Shown: positions 36,905 to 46,969, numbered from the stretch's first letter. The stretch: DNA of 64,000 bases from Bartonella queenslandensis (GCF_018155095.1 NZ_NAAI01000002.1:248001-312000); one strand, 5' to 3'. A program made the numbers and translations. The notes: generated by a model not told the origin, from the sequence alone.

Positions 36905-37405
36905 TTCAACTTGAATTAGCTTTCTGAATATCGTAAGATTCTCTTATATTGAATCAAACAAAATCATTTGCTTGTATGTCCCAAGTGGGGGCCATGGAGG
37001 TAAAAATTGGATCAGAAAGAACATATACTTCTTATGGACTTATCCCAAGAGTTGTAGGATTGTCGTAACATTTTAGAGCTCGCCTGAGTATGTGATGGTG
37101 CTCGCTTATCCTTTTTATTCAGCATAAAGATGGTAGTGCTCAATGGCTTTCTTTATCGTTCGGATAAACATATCATATAACTCATTATCCTGTTTCTTAA
37201 GAGGAGGTAAGTCAATGATTGGAGAAAAAATATCTCTCAATTTAGGCGAGTAAATATGAGGTAAAGCAGTGTGTGAGGCGGTATATTAAAAAAATAATCA
37301 TAAATATCAATATGCTAAAGAAAATGGTTATGATAAAAAATATTGCTAAAAGATATTACGATTATTTGTATGCGAAATATATTTAAAATTTTAAAGAGAG
37401 AAAAA
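36905..37405 (+). repeat. Integrase-relic repeat module, copy 4
   Basis: The head ctgaatatcgtaagattctctta, then ttgaatcaaacaaaat, is almost identical to the head at 46978 (ttgaatatcgtaagattctctcat and attgaatcaaacaaaaat). It continues cttgtatgtcccaagtggg, aaaattggatcagaaagaac, then ttcagcataaagatggtagtgctcaatgg (about 37118-37146), the counterpart of cttcacaagcgtaaagatagggaggcacaatgg. The coding frame is lost. A trailing attttaaagagagaaaaaac (about 37386) is shared with 16650. Confidence 0.65.
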
Positions 37406-37644
37406 ACATATAAAGCAGAAATTGCCAAGTATATTGTGAGGTTGGAAAGCATTTCTGTTGCGCGTTCTCGTATTGGAATATTTTCATAAGAGAAAACTGT
37501 CTTTTGTTATAAGAGCGCTGATAAGGGAAGTTCTATACGGTAGCACTCAAATTGCATGTAAGCGTTTTTTTCAGTCTCGTTTTTGTTTTAATGCAAAGAA
37601 AGATTGAAGATATTAAAATTATTTTTGCAACGGTTAATATCAAA
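37406..37644. other. Intergenic, no gene seen
   Basis: Spacer downstream of the response-regulator gene (which ends at 37645 on the minus strand). No convincing stem-loop terminator was found by eye. Confidence 0.35.
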
Positions 37645-38322
37645 TTAGAGATTTAAACGATAACCATTCTGATCTGTCATGAGAATTTGTGCATTGGAGG
37701 GATCATTTTCGATTTTTTGTCGTAAACGATAGATATGGGTTTCTAAAATATGGGTGATAACGTTTTCATTATAACCCCAAACTTGTTCTAACAATGTTTC
37801 ACGGCTGACAATTTTATCGTTAGCATAATAGAGGCATTTGAGAATCGCGGTTTCTTTTTCTGTGAGATAGATTTTATTGTTGCATTGATCAAGAAGGAGT
37901 TTTTGTCTTAGTTTAAAAGTATAGGGGCCAATATGAAAGGTCGCATCTTCATTTTGTTCATATTGGCGCAATTGTGCTCGAATTCGCGCTAATAACACCG
38001 CAAAGCGAAAGGGTTTTTTCACATAATCATTGGCGCCTGTTTCAAGATCTAAAATGGTCTCGCAGTCTGTATCATCATTCGTTATCATGATAATAGGGGC
38101 ACGAAATCCTTTGGTGCGTAATTGTTTAACGGCTTTACGACCATTAAGATCAGGAAGTGCAAGTCCCAAAATAGCGAGATCAATATTTTCTTCTTGAACT
38201 ATTTTTATTCCCCCTTCAGCTGTTTTTGCTTGGAAAATTTCAAACTCTTGATGCATTTGCAATTGTTCTACCAAAATGGGGCGTAGATCATCATCTTCAA
38301 CAATTAAAAGAGTATAGTTCAT
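37645..38322 (-). CDS. OmpR-type response regulator lacking the phospho-acceptor Asp
   Basis: A 225-residue two-domain regulator. The receiver domain (residues 1-120) keeps the acidic pocket (LLIVEDDDLRP), the switch Thr (IIMITNDD) and the conserved Lys (NDYVKKPF). The phosphorylation site, expected as LxxLDxxLPDxxG, reads LAILGLALPDLNG, with Gly (codon GGA) in place of Asp. The OmpR/PhoB winged helix (residues about 130-225) is complete: LTEKETAILKCLYYAND, VSRETLLEQVWGY, THILETHIYRLRQKIE. I start at ATG 38322, which has AAGGA about 6 bases upstream; the frame is open to 38394. No histidine kinase lies nearby. It probably acts without phosphorylation, or has lost regulation. Confidence 0.88.
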   Translation of the reverse strand: MNYTLLIVEDDDLRPILVEQLQMHQEFEIFQAKTAEGGIKIVQEENIDLAILGLALPDLNGRKAVKQLRTKGFRAPIIMITNDDTDCETILDLETGANDYVKKPFRFAVLLARIRAQLRQYEQNEDATFHIGPYTFKLRQKLLLDQCNNKIYLTEKETAILKCLYYANDKIVSRETLLEQVWGYNENVITHILETHIYRLRQKIENDPSNAQILMTDQNGYRLNL

Positions 38323-38394
38323 GTTTTTCCTTATAGGCATGTTAATGCACTGATTAGTAAAGAGTAGTTTCATGAAAAATGAGATTTGATGCAA

Positions 38395-39190
38395 GAAAAA
38401 TTAAAAGAGGAAAGTTAAAAAAGAGAGTCTCTAAAAAATGAACTTTTATGATTTTATGGTCACTTGCCAAAAAGAAGATGTATCCTTGTATACAGAATAT
38501 TATACATTGATTGGAAGCGTTGTTTTTTATACGCTAAGCCGTATTTTGCCATTGGGAACGACCATCTTTACGCTTATATTAGAAAGAAACAAGCCGGCAC
38601 CATCATATGCTTGGGGCTTTTCAATGTTGAGACTCTTGGTATTTGAGACTCTTTATAAAAGATATGTTTTTAATCTACGCAGGCTTTTCTGTTTTTAACG
38701 TACAAAAGACATAATTTTGATCGATCCAACATGGAACGGGTTTGGAATGAGAAAAATCCTGCGGTATGAGGGACTTTCATCTCCAACATGCAAAACAATG
38801 AATACTCTTTTTAAATCAGTATGATGCGTTTTTAAGCGTGAAAAGAACTGTGCAATATTCTCACACATAGCACTGTTTAGGAGAATTTCACGGTCATTTT
38901 TATTGTTTTTTCGTCGCATTTGTATACGAAATGGTCGGTGTCGTACTCGTCGTTTTATTCATTATAATCGTTGAGTCAGTCTGCCCTTGAGCCATGCTGA
39001 AAAGATGCATCATGAACAGAGTGTTTGTACCATTTTAGCGGGCTGTATTGAGACAGAGTGTAGAATAAAAAATATAACAAGGAAGAGTATATTAGCATGA
39101 GAACACGTAAAGGAATGCATTGTGCTCGCTCTTTTGTTCTATGAAGTATTGTTTCATATGATTAGATAAATAAAAATTATTGTTTTAAGA
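38395..39190. other. Intergenic region with only weak frames
   Basis: About 800 bases without a supportable gene. Short frames at 38438-38698 and 38464-38646 (plus) and 38695-38919 (minus) show no motifs, overlap each other in different frames and lack good ribosome-binding sites. They may be debris of a lost gene. The response-regulator promoter should lie at the left end. Confidence 0.35.
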
Positions 39191-39619
39191 TCAAAGCATT
39201 TCCTTCTTAAGGTTGCCCATTAAACACACTTCTTTCCATTCATCTTCTGTTACCGGTTGTACTGATAAGCGGCTGGCATTGACCAGAACCATATTTGCTA
39301 GTTTGGGATTGGCTTTAATTTGTTTTAATGAAACAGGTGTTGGCATGTCACAAAGTGCACGGATATCCACACATTCCCAGCGTGGATCAGAGCTTGTAGA
39401 ATCAGGGTGTGCTTCAGCACATATTTCGACAATGCCTACAATTTCTAAACCTTTATTTGAGTGATAAAAAAAGCCTTTATCGCCATATTTCATGGCACGC
39501 ATATTATTACGGGCTTGATAATTGCGGACACCATCCCATTGTTCGCCATCCGCTCCTTTTTTCTTTTGCATCTCCCATGACCATTTATGAGGTTCAGATT
39601 TAAAAAGCCAATAAGCCAT
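39191..39619 (-). CDS. EVE domain protein (thymocyte nuclear protein 1 family)
   Basis: A 142-residue single-domain protein. The EVE (PUA-like) fold is recognised by MAYWLFKSEPHKWSWE at the start, GVRNYQARNNMRAMKYGDKGFFYHSN near residue 31, and VGIVEICAEAHPDST followed by WECVDIRALCDMPTPVSLKQIK. Such domains bind modified bases in DNA or RNA; the ligand here is unknown. In Rhizobiales it often sits in a run with tsaD, gpsA and a YCII-domain gene. Here tsaD follows on the same strand after a 667-base gap, with the other two missing. Intact, normal length. Confidence 0.9.
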   Translation of the reverse strand: MAYWLFKSEPHKWSWEMQKKKGADGEQWDGVRNYQARNNMRAMKYGDKGFFYHSNKGLEIVGIVEICAEAHPDSTSSDPRWECVDIRALCDMPTPVSLKQIKANPKLANMVLVNASRLSVQPVTEDEWKEVCLMGNLKKEML

Positions 39620-40286
39620 GTATTTACCTTTTTCATAGATTGTTATGCATTCATCATGTCCAATTTTTTATAAGCACCTTTGTAATATCATCAATAATGA
39701 TTTTTAAAATGGAGTAAAGAGCGGGAGTTATTTGTTTTTTGTTTCAAAATAATTTGTAGGAGTAGACTCCAATTAAGTTGTATTTTGCTTATTTTTTAGC
39801 AGAAAAATGTATCATAAAAAATAGACTTAAAATTGCTCAGCTATGTGGAGGCTTGACTATCTTTTCGGCTATAGTTTGAAACGCAGTCACTAAAGGTGCA
39901 CGACATTAGAAAAAATTTAGCAAGAAAATTAGTTTTGAAGAATTACTACAATGGTTGTGAAACAAAATAAATGGTCAAAGGTTATGGTGTCAAAGAATAG
40001 TTTGATATTATACTTTGTGGGGTAGGGTGCGTTTTATGGTGCCATAAAAATTGTCATTTGAGGTGTGGTGATATAAGGCAAGTTTCCTTGAAACATGAAG
40101 TGTTTTTAAAATATATGATGAATATTTAAGTTTGCCTATCGCACTTTGAGTTAAGTGAATCGTGTGAAATGAGAAGCAAATAAAATCGTTTGTAGGTGGA
40201 AAATTGATCCAATAACCATTTGGATGATTACAGACCGGATTGAGTGAAAATCTTTGTTCTTTGAAAGGTGAGGAAAATTAATTTTC
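39620..40286. other. Intergenic gap between tsaD and EVE gene, with a repeat
   Basis: No gene is supported. In other Rhizobiales gpsA and a YCII-domain gene commonly occupy this interval, and I see no remnant of either. Positions 40145-40265 carry a repeat shared with 12505-12630 (aagtgaatcgtgtgaaatgag, then ttacagaccgg...aatctttgttctttg). Confidence 0.4.
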
Positions 40287-41381
40287 TTATGCTTTTGTCC
40301 CACGGCGTCCCATTCCGATCAAGGGCGCGGCTTTTTCATCTAATGGCCAGCGTGAGCGAGGGGCAATATCAAGAGGGCTTGTTTCTCCTCGTGCGAGCTT
40401 GTGTGCACCGGCAAAAGCAATCATGGCTGCATTATCCGTACACAAGGAAAGAGGAGGCGCTATAAATTCAAAACCATGTTGATGGGCAAGCTCTTGCAAT
40501 GTAGAGCGGAGTGCTTGGTTTGCAGCAACGCCGCCTGCAACAACTAAAGCAGGAGAATGCTTTCCTTGATCATGAGAGAGAGGATATTGGTTGGTAAAAT
40601 GTTTTAGAGCCAAAAGAACACGATCACGCACCGTATCGGTCACGGCGGCTTGAAAACTTGCTGCAATATCAGCAACATCATTTTCTGTAAGAGGCGCTAT
40701 GGCTGTTGCGGCTTGTCGAACAGCCGTTTTGAGTCCTGAAAAAGAAAAATCTAACCGTTTTTCACCTTTTAAAGGTCGTGGAAGAGGGAAGCGATTTTTA
40801 TCACCTAATAAAGCTGCTTTTTCAAGTGCTGGTCCACCAGGATAAGGAAGACCTAAAAGTTTGGCAGTTTTATCAAAGGCTTCTCCTAATGCATCATCAA
40901 TGGTGGTTCCTAAACGCTGATAGTTACCTACTCCATGAACAAGAATTGTTTGTGTATGCCCCCCTGAAACTAAAAGTAATAAATAAGGAAACTTAACATT
41001 GTGCGTTAACACAGCTGTTAAAGCATGCCCCTCTAAGTGATTTACAGCAATAAATGGTTTTCCAGTGGCAAGAGAGAGTGCTTTTGCGCTCATAACACCT
41101 ACTAATAACCCCCCTATCAAACCAGGTCCACTGGTGGCTGCAATGCCATCAATATCTTTTAATTTTATATTGGCTTCGGTGAGGGCTTGAAGAATTAAAT
41201 GATCAAGAATTTCAACATGGGCACGAGCGGCAATTTCAGGAACAACACCACCGTAAGGGGCATGATGATCAATTTGACTCCAAACAATATTGGAAAGAAT
41301 TCGGGTGTTTAATTCATTGTTGTATTCAATGACAGCCGCTGCCGTTTCATCACAACTTGTTTCTATTCCCAACAGACGCAT
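40287..41381 (-). CDS. tsaD: tRNA N6-adenosine threonylcarbamoyltransferase TsaD
   Basis: A 364-residue ASKHA-fold enzyme that, with TsaB/TsaE and TsaC product, makes t6A37 in ANN-decoding tRNAs. The N-terminus [18 protein letters not shown] is canonical. The metal ligands are in [10 protein letters not shown] (HxxxH near residue 111) and the later [53 protein letters not shown] and [13 protein letters not shown] also match. Length is normal with a basic C-terminal tail. It diverges from the mitofilin-like gene across 375-385 bases, where hemC and hemD stand in many relatives. Confidence 0.96.
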   Translation of the reverse strand: MRLLGIETSCDETAAAVIEYNNELNTRILSNIVWSQIDHHAPYGGVVPEIAARAHVEILDHLILQALTEANIKLKDIDGIAATSGPGLIGGLLVGVMSAKALSLATGKPFIAVNHLEGHALTAVLTHNVKFPYLLLLVSGGHTQTILVHGVGNYQRLGTTIDDALGEAFDKTAKLLGLPYPGGPALEKAALLGDKNRFPLPRPLKGEKRLDFSFSGLKTAVRQAATAIAPLTENDVADIAASFQAAVTDTVRDRVLLALKHFTNQYPLSHDQGKHSPALVVAGGVAANQALRSTLQELAHQHGFEFIAPPLSLCTDNAAMIAFAGAHKLARGETSPLDIAPRSRWPLDEKAAPLIGMGRRGTKA

Positions 41382-41765
41382 TTTAAAGGGGACCTTATAT
41401 TGAAGCTTCTTTCCTACGTGCGTATCATGAACAGAAAAAGATGCAAAGGATTTCTCTTAAGAATTGATTTTTCTATGAGAGAATGCATTTTAATCCTTAT
41501 TTTGAATTTTATGGCATTCTTGATTAAAAAATGAAGCTGTATTTTTTAGTATAAAATTCAGATGTGTTTTTAAAAACTTGTCTATCAAAGTTTATCATTG
41601 TAAATATTACTGAGAAAAATGTTATTTAGGAAATTTCTATAAAGTTATACTCTTTGTAAAAGGAATGTAAAGTAAACAAAGATATTTGAGAAAAGCTTCA
41701 TCTTTAAAACTTTTTTCATTTTATTATTTTATCATCAAAGAAAATGTGCACAAAAAGTGACAGAG
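41382..41765. other. Intergenic region where hemC/hemD are absent
   Basis: AT-rich divergent spacer between tsaD and the mitofilin-like gene. Rhizobiales outside Bartonella usually carry hemC and hemD here, ahead of the mitofilin and hemY genes. No trace of either is recognisable. It should hold promoters for both flanking genes. Confidence 0.45.
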
Positions 41766-42950
41766 ATGGTCGATTCTTCAAAACCAAAAGTTAAATCACA
41801 TTATGCTGGTACGCGCCGTAAGAAGCCCGTCATTGAACATGAAGTTGTTTCCCATGATTCAGAGAAAGAAATACAAGATTCTGTAGAATCTTATGCACAA
41901 GAAAAACAGAATATGCAAAATCAGGATAAAAGTACCTCTGGTACGGCTTGGCTTTTGTTGCTTCTTTCAGGGATTCTAGGGGGAATCATTGCCTTGGGGG
42001 TTTTTGTGGGGCTTCAATGGGCGGGTTTGTTTTCTTCTCCTTTTGTGGAAAATTCAGTTGGAGAGAAAAACGTTTTACAGATTGTTGAAACTGCAAAAAG
42101 CCAAGGGGAAGAAGCAAGAAAACAATTGAAGCAGCTATTTCAAGAAATTGATGCATTAAAAACAGAGTTTTCTTCTTTTTCATCACAGCAGTTTAAAACA
42201 ACGACAAATAATGAGCTATCGAAAGAAGAAAGTAGGCAAGCTTTTGCGATTTTAGAGGAAAAAGTAAAAGCTCTTGAAGAGGCTGTACAAACTCTTGTTG
42301 GAGCGCCAAAAGAGATAGAAATGGCTTTGTCTGTTGGACAGAGCAATGCAAATGATCTTGCTGCGTTAAAAAAACAGTTGGAAGCATTTCAGGAGGAAAT
42401 TACTGTTAAAAATAGTGAGAAAAGAGGAATAGATATGGCGCTCTTTACAGCAATCAGTTCATTAAAAAATGCTGTAGAACGGGGTGGGTCTTATAGCAAT
42501 GAATTAAAGCTGTTACAGCAATTATCACCCTCGATTGATGGACTTGATGTGTTGCAAAAGACAGCCACCGTAGGGCTTCCAAGTTCAGCACAACTTTCAA
42601 TTGATTTTGCTCATGTTGCCGATGCAATCGTTCGTACGCAAAATATTGTTGCGTCAGATGCTGGTTTTTTTGACAGAATTTTAGCATGGATAAAAGGGCT
42701 TGTTGTTTCACGACCGATTGGAAATGTTGAAGGGACAACTCTGGGGGCGATTGCTGCGCGCATGGAAGTTGCTATTCAAGCCGGTGATTACGAAAAGGCT
42801 TTGAGCGAATGGCAATCATTGCCCCAAAGTGCAAAAGATGTTTCAATGGATTTTGTTCAGAAGCTTGAAAGACATATTACTGTTCAACAATTGTTGCAGC
42901 AATTGCTGTTGTCGGTGCAACAAGGGTCTTTTAAGGCAACAAAGATGTAA
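41766..42950 (+). CDS. Mitofilin-like inner-membrane protein (COG4223)
   Basis: About 394 residues. A polar N-terminus with Lys-Pro repeats leads into one membrane helix near residues 59-87 (WLLLLLSGILGGIIALGVF). A long coiled-coil follows (about residues 100-225, Glu/Lys/Gln-rich), then a C-terminal mitofilin-like helical domain with GDYEKALSEWQSLP. In other alphaproteobacteria this gene neighbours hemC/hemD and hemY, and the protein has been linked to intracytoplasmic membrane shaping as a Mic60 relative. The start may be ATG 41766 or GTG 41757; neither has a strong Shine-Dalgarno sequence. It is followed 11 bases later by the HemY-like gene. Confidence 0.78.
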   Translation: MVDSSKPKVKSHYAGTRRKKPVIEHEVVSHDSEKEIQDSVESYAQEKQNMQNQDKSTSGTAWLLLLLSGILGGIIALGVFVGLQWAGLFSSPFVENSVGEKNVLQIVETAKSQGEEARKQLKQLFQEIDALKTEFSSFSSQQFKTTTNNELSKEESRQAFAILEEKVKALEEAVQTLVGAPKEIEMALSVGQSNANDLAALKKQLEAFQEEITVKNSEKRGIDMALFTAISSLKNAVERGGSYSNELKLLQQLSPSIDGLDVLQKTATVGLPSSAQLSIDFAHVADAIVRTQNIVASDAGFFDRILAWIKGLVVSRPIGNVEGTTLGAIAARMEVAIQAGDYEKALSEWQSLPQSAKDVSMDFVQKLERHITVQQLLQQLLLSVQQGSFKATKM

Positions 42951-42961
42951 ATAGGATCCAG

Positions 42962-44524
42962 ATGATACGTGTTTTTATTTATACTTTTATTGTTTGTATC
43001 ATCGGCTTAGCTTTTGGGTGGGTTGCTAATCACAATGGTGTTTTTGTCCTCACATTTTTGCACTTCAGATTTTCTGCTTCATTCCTTACAATGTTAAGTG
43101 TGCTGATTTTGCTTTTTGCAACGCTAGTGCTTTTATGGTGGTTATTGTCTTTCTTTTTTTCCATACCGAGTGCTTTTTCCAATTATTTTTATAAACGCCA
43201 TCGAAAGCGCGGTTATGAAGCTCTCTCAAAGGGGATTCTTGCAACTTTTGCTGGTGATGGTGTGGTTGCACAAAAAATGGAGGAACGGGTTGCTAAATAT
43301 CTTGCAGGAAAACAAGAACCGTTGGTAAAACTCTTAAAAGCACAAACCTTGTCTTTACAAAATAACTCTGTTCGTGCCATCAGTCTTTTTGAGGAGATGA
43401 GAAAGGAAGATCCAACAAAACTGGTTGGACTTTACGGTTTGTTTCGTGAAGCGATGAAGAGTAAGGCTTATGAGGCAGCCCAACAATATGCAGAAGAGGC
43501 GCTAACTTTATCGCCAGCACTTGTATGGGCACATCAGGTGGTGCTGGATCGGTTGGGTGCTGAGGGTAAATGGGATAAGGCACTTACTGTTTTTGAAAAA
43601 GCGCAAAAAGCTCTCCCGCGTTCTGTTCGTTCGACTCAAGAGCGGCAGCATATACAGGTTTTACTGTTAAGTGGGAAAGCACTTCATTTGTTTGATACAT
43701 ATCCTGTAAAAGCCCGTGAAGCCATTTTGAAAGCCCATAAATTAGCGCCTGATTTTGTTCCAATAACAATTATAGCTGCTGATATTCTTTATAAATTAAA
43801 TGAAATACGTAAAGCGGATAAAATGATTATAGCGGCTTGGAAGAAGAATCCTCATCCTGATTTGGGGAGGATTTATCTTGAAAGAGAAGAAGGAGCTGTT
43901 GGACGATTGAGAAGGGCTAAGACACTTGCTTCTTATAATAAAGATGCATTTGAGTCGGCTTTCCTTATTGCCAAAGCTGCTTTGGATGCTGGTGAAACAG
44001 CATTAGCAAGAGAGCAGGCACAAAAAGCATTGCAGTATCATCCACGGGAAAGTGTTTATTTATTATTGGCAGATATTGAAGAGGCACAGGGAAACAATCA
44101 AGGCGCTGTGCGTCAATGGCTTTCTTTAGCACTTCGTGCTGAACGTGATCCAGTATGGATGTGTGATGGAGCTATTTTTTCTTCTTGGTCAGCTGTTTCT
44201 CCAATCAGTGGACGTTTGGGCTGTTTTGAATGGAAAGCTCCTCCCCGTGTACCTTCTATCACATTAGAGACGGACAATATTATGCCAAAAAATCACGATA
44301 AAGAGGATGCTGTGGAAAAAAGTGATGGTGTTGTAGATAAGAGCTTTGAAAAATTAACGCCTATAGATGATTCTTTTTTGTATAATATGCAGGTGGAAAA
44401 ACAAGATATAAAAGAAAAAGATAAGAAAACATTCAGCCAAATTCATTTAAACGTTGATGACCCAGGGGTTAAAACAGAAGAAGAAGGGACGTTTTTATCG
44501 AGAAAAAAATTTCGTTTATTTTAA
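42962..44524 (+). CDS. hemY: HemY-like membrane protein with TPR-type repeats
   Basis: A 520-residue protein with two N-terminal membrane helices (about residues 4-22 and 40-62), then a helical-repeat region. The HemY_N features are FGWVANHNGVFVLTF and YFYKRHRKRGYEALSKGILA-like, the latter at about residues 77-96. TPR-like helices include AAQQYAEEALTLSPALVWAHQ and ALAREQAQKALQYHPRESVY. The C-terminal 100 residues are low-complexity, Lys/Asp-rich. Despite its name, this family is not an enzyme of haem synthesis, and its role is unknown. It remains although hemC/hemD are missing. Co-transcribed with the mitofilin-like gene. Confidence 0.85.
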   Translation: MIRVFIYTFIVCIIGLAFGWVANHNGVFVLTFLHFRFSASFLTMLSVLILLFATLVLLWWLLSFFFSIPSAFSNYFYKRHRKRGYEALSKGILATFAGDGVVAQKMEERVAKYLAGKQEPLVKLLKAQTLSLQNNSVRAISLFEEMRKEDPTKLVGLYGLFREAMKSKAYEAAQQYAEEALTLSPALVWAHQVVLDRLGAEGKWDKALTVFEKAQKALPRSVRSTQERQHIQVLLLSGKALHLFDTYPVKAREAILKAHKLAPDFVPITIIAADILYKLNEIRKADKMIIAAWKKNPHPDLGRIYLEREEGAVGRLRRAKTLASYNKDAFESAFLIAKAALDAGETALAREQAQKALQYHPRESVYLLLADIEEAQGNNQGAVRQWLSLALRAERDPVWMCDGAIFSSWSAVSPISGRLGCFEWKAPPRVPSITLETDNIMPKNHDKEDAVEKSDGVVDKSFEKLTPIDDSFLYNMQVEKQDIKEKDKKTFSQIHLNVDDPGVKTEEEGTFLSRKKFRLF

Positions 44525-44675
44525 ATTGCATCAATAGGATAATTTGAGTGTTTTTTCAGAAGAAACAATGAATGTAGAAGAAAAAAATTTATTGTTAATC
44601 TTGTCCAATAAAAGTATTCTCTTGCGCTTTAAAAAAATGGAGTTTTACTTCGTTACAGAGGTGATTGGTTAGAAA

Positions 44676-45422
44676 ATGTTTTTACATCAAAGATGTCTTG
44701 GTAAAAAGCAAAAAGATAGCAAGCCAAGAATTGCTGTCGTTATTCATCGGCGATCTACCTATACTGGTCGTTTGGGAAAATTTTTACAACAAAATGGTTT
44801 TGTCCTTGATGTTTATCATCCTATTTTTGGACAAAAACTTCCTGACACATTAAAACATTACGCTGGTGTTGTTATTTTAGGGGGACCGATGAGTGTGAAT
44901 GACAACGAAGCTTATATTGGTGAGGAAATTGATTGGATTTCGTTATCGCTAAAGGACAACAAGCCTTTTTTAGGTATTTGTCTGGGAGCACAAATGTTAG
45001 CGCGAAATTTAGGTGCGCGCGTTGGTACAAGAAGTGATGGGACTGTTGAAGTGGGCTGGTATCCAATAGAAGTAACCCCACAAGGAAAGGAATTGATGAA
45101 GTGGCCAGAAATGGTCTACCATTTTCATGATGAAGGTATTTATGATTTACCAAAAGAGGCAATGCTTTTGGCAACAGGGAGTACATATCCTACGCAAGCT
45201 TTCCGTTATGGAAACAATGCATGGGGTTTACAGTTTCATGCTGAATTTACACGCGCTATGATGCGGCGTTTATTGGCGCGTTCAGCACATAAATTGACCG
45301 AAAAAGGTGCTCAACCTGCTTGTGCACATTTAGAAGGGCGTTTAATCTATGATCGAGCTTTAAGCCAATGGTTTGAAGGGGCATTACGACAGATCTTTTG
45401 TACACCGACCGCACTTGTGTGA
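44676..45422 (+). CDS. Class I glutamine amidotransferase-like protein (GMP synthase subunit-like)
   Basis: A 248-residue stand-alone class I amidotransferase domain. The nucleophile elbow is FLGICLGAQMLARNLGA with Cys near residue 107, the oxyanion strand is VVILGGPMSVNDNEAYI, and the His/Glu pair is in LQFHAEFTRAMMRR. It is related to the GMP synthase glutaminase domain and GATase proteins acting on glutamyl compounds; the real substrate is unknown. The N-terminal 18 residues (MFLHQRCLGKKQKDSKPR) are not conserved-looking, but no better start exists. The gene stands alone. Confidence 0.82.
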   Translation: MFLHQRCLGKKQKDSKPRIAVVIHRRSTYTGRLGKFLQQNGFVLDVYHPIFGQKLPDTLKHYAGVVILGGPMSVNDNEAYIGEEIDWISLSLKDNKPFLGICLGAQMLARNLGARVGTRSDGTVEVGWYPIEVTPQGKELMKWPEMVYHFHDEGIYDLPKEAMLLATGSTYPTQAFRYGNNAWGLQFHAEFTRAMMRRLLARSAHKLTEKGAQPACAHLEGRLIYDRALSQWFEGALRQIFCTPTALV

Positions 45423-45727
45423 GTATGCGCTGTTTATTATCATTTTTATGCTGCTGTAAAATAGTGTTTTTTTTAGGTTAAAGATAGAAAAATCATGTAA
45501 GCCTTTACATGTAAGGTGTTTTTTGTTAAAGATTTTTTTAAGAGAATCTTGCTTTTTGAGTTTATGAGATTTTGTATTTTGGGGCGGTAGACGATGAATT
45601 CCATGAAGTGGTCAGCGGATAAAACCCGATAGATTAAAAAGCGGATTGTTTATAGATTGTTGAATGTTAAGAATCTTTATCCTTTTTAGGGTGGGGTGAA
45701 AATCAAAAGATAAAGAAAGTTTTAAAG
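45423..45727. other. Intergenic, no gene seen
   Basis: AT-rich spacer between the amidotransferase and the DUF2125 gene. A purine-rich AAAGAAAG near 45712-45719 may be the ribosome-binding site for a TTG start at 45728. Confidence 0.4.
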
Positions 45728-46887
45728 TTGTCTACATCTTCTCAAATACCATCATCACAAAAAAGATTTTCTTTGCGCTATTTATTTTGTGGGCTGTTTT
45801 GCCTTGCTCTGATCCTTATTTATAGTGCTTTCTGGTTTTTTTTTCACGTAAAATAGAAAACTATGTTTCTGATATATCCACAAAAGCATCTTCCGGTAAT
45901 ATGACGGCGGTGTGTGAGGATGTGCGCAAGAGTGGTTATCCTTTACGGATCGGTATTTTTTGTGACAAGTTTCAATTTTCTTGGCCTTTATATGGGATTT
46001 CTTTATCGACGGGGCATTTAACGGCTGGTGCACCAATTTATGCGCCTCATGTGGTCGAATTTAATGTTAATTCTCCTGCATCAATTGTTTTTTCTGGAAA
46101 AACTTCCATAGTATCTCGTTGGCGCAATTTGGTGATTGAAACAGAACCTTATTGGAAAACAGGTCAGACATTCAAGCTTATAGCTGAAGGGCTTGAATTT
46201 TCTCCTCTTTCTTCTTCTCTTGAGGATCAAAAGCTTCAAGAAGTTGTGGGATCAAAAACGGCAGATAAAAAGATAACACAACAAAACGTTGAAGATCAGA
46301 CATCTTTGAAAGATCTTCCTGATGTTGCTGTCCAGAAGTTAGAGCCAAAAGATATCTCTCAAAAAATAACGACAGAATTTTTGCGTCTTGATCTTAAACG
46401 TGAAAAGAATCATTTTTCAGGGAATATGACTTTTGATGGCTTTGATGTTTCTCCAATTTTTATATCTTCTTTTGTTGAAGTTCCAAAAATTGATGGCAAT
46501 TTGAAATGGATTTTAAATGATGTTTCTCTTCTATCTGAAAAAGGAGGAGAAAATTGGAGACAGCATCTCTATGGAAAAAGTGGCATCTTAAAGCATGGTG
46601 AATTGGCTTTTCATACAGGTGGTGGGGTGCATATCAGTGGGCCTTTTTCTTTTGATGATGAAGGATATTTGACAGCAACATTTGAACTTGTCTGTATACA
46701 GCACAAGAAGTTTCTTGAGACTTTGCAACATTTGTTTTCTGAAGAAGCGGATAATTTTCAAGCATTATTTTTTATTTTGAATACACTTCCTAAAAACGCA
46801 GATGGCGCCCCCGTTCTTCCTTTGACTATTCGCCATGGATGGGTAAAACTGGGGTTTTTAGAGCTTGGTCGTCTTGCTCCACTTTAA
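45728..46887 (+). pseudogene. DUF2125 family protein, frameshifted at a T9 run
   Basis: The frame from TTG 45728 gives a short basic N-terminus and a membrane helix (RYLFCGLFCLALILIYSAFW), the expected start of DUF2125 proteins, but after nine T residues (45836-45844) it meets a stop in HVK*. In another frame the DNA continues smoothly as RKIENYVSDISTK and then reads open to 46887. The later frame includes the family block CEDVRKSGYPLRIGIFCD, the middle beta-rich region and the C-terminal GWVKLGFLELGRLAPL. One base change in the T run would restore a protein of about 386 residues. The known family is a secreted or envelope protein of unknown function. It may be a sequencing error, slippage or a real mutation. 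Confidence 0.8.
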
Positions 46888-46969
46888 GTTTGAGAATAAA
46901 TTGTCAAGAGCGTGTCTGTATGGCAAGATATTGATTTATAGAAAGTGTTCACTGTTTTATATTTTAATG

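Noticed and set aside
38438-38919. Small frames between the response regulator and the EVE gene
   Set aside because: Overlapping frames on both strands without motifs, ribosome-binding sites or coding character.
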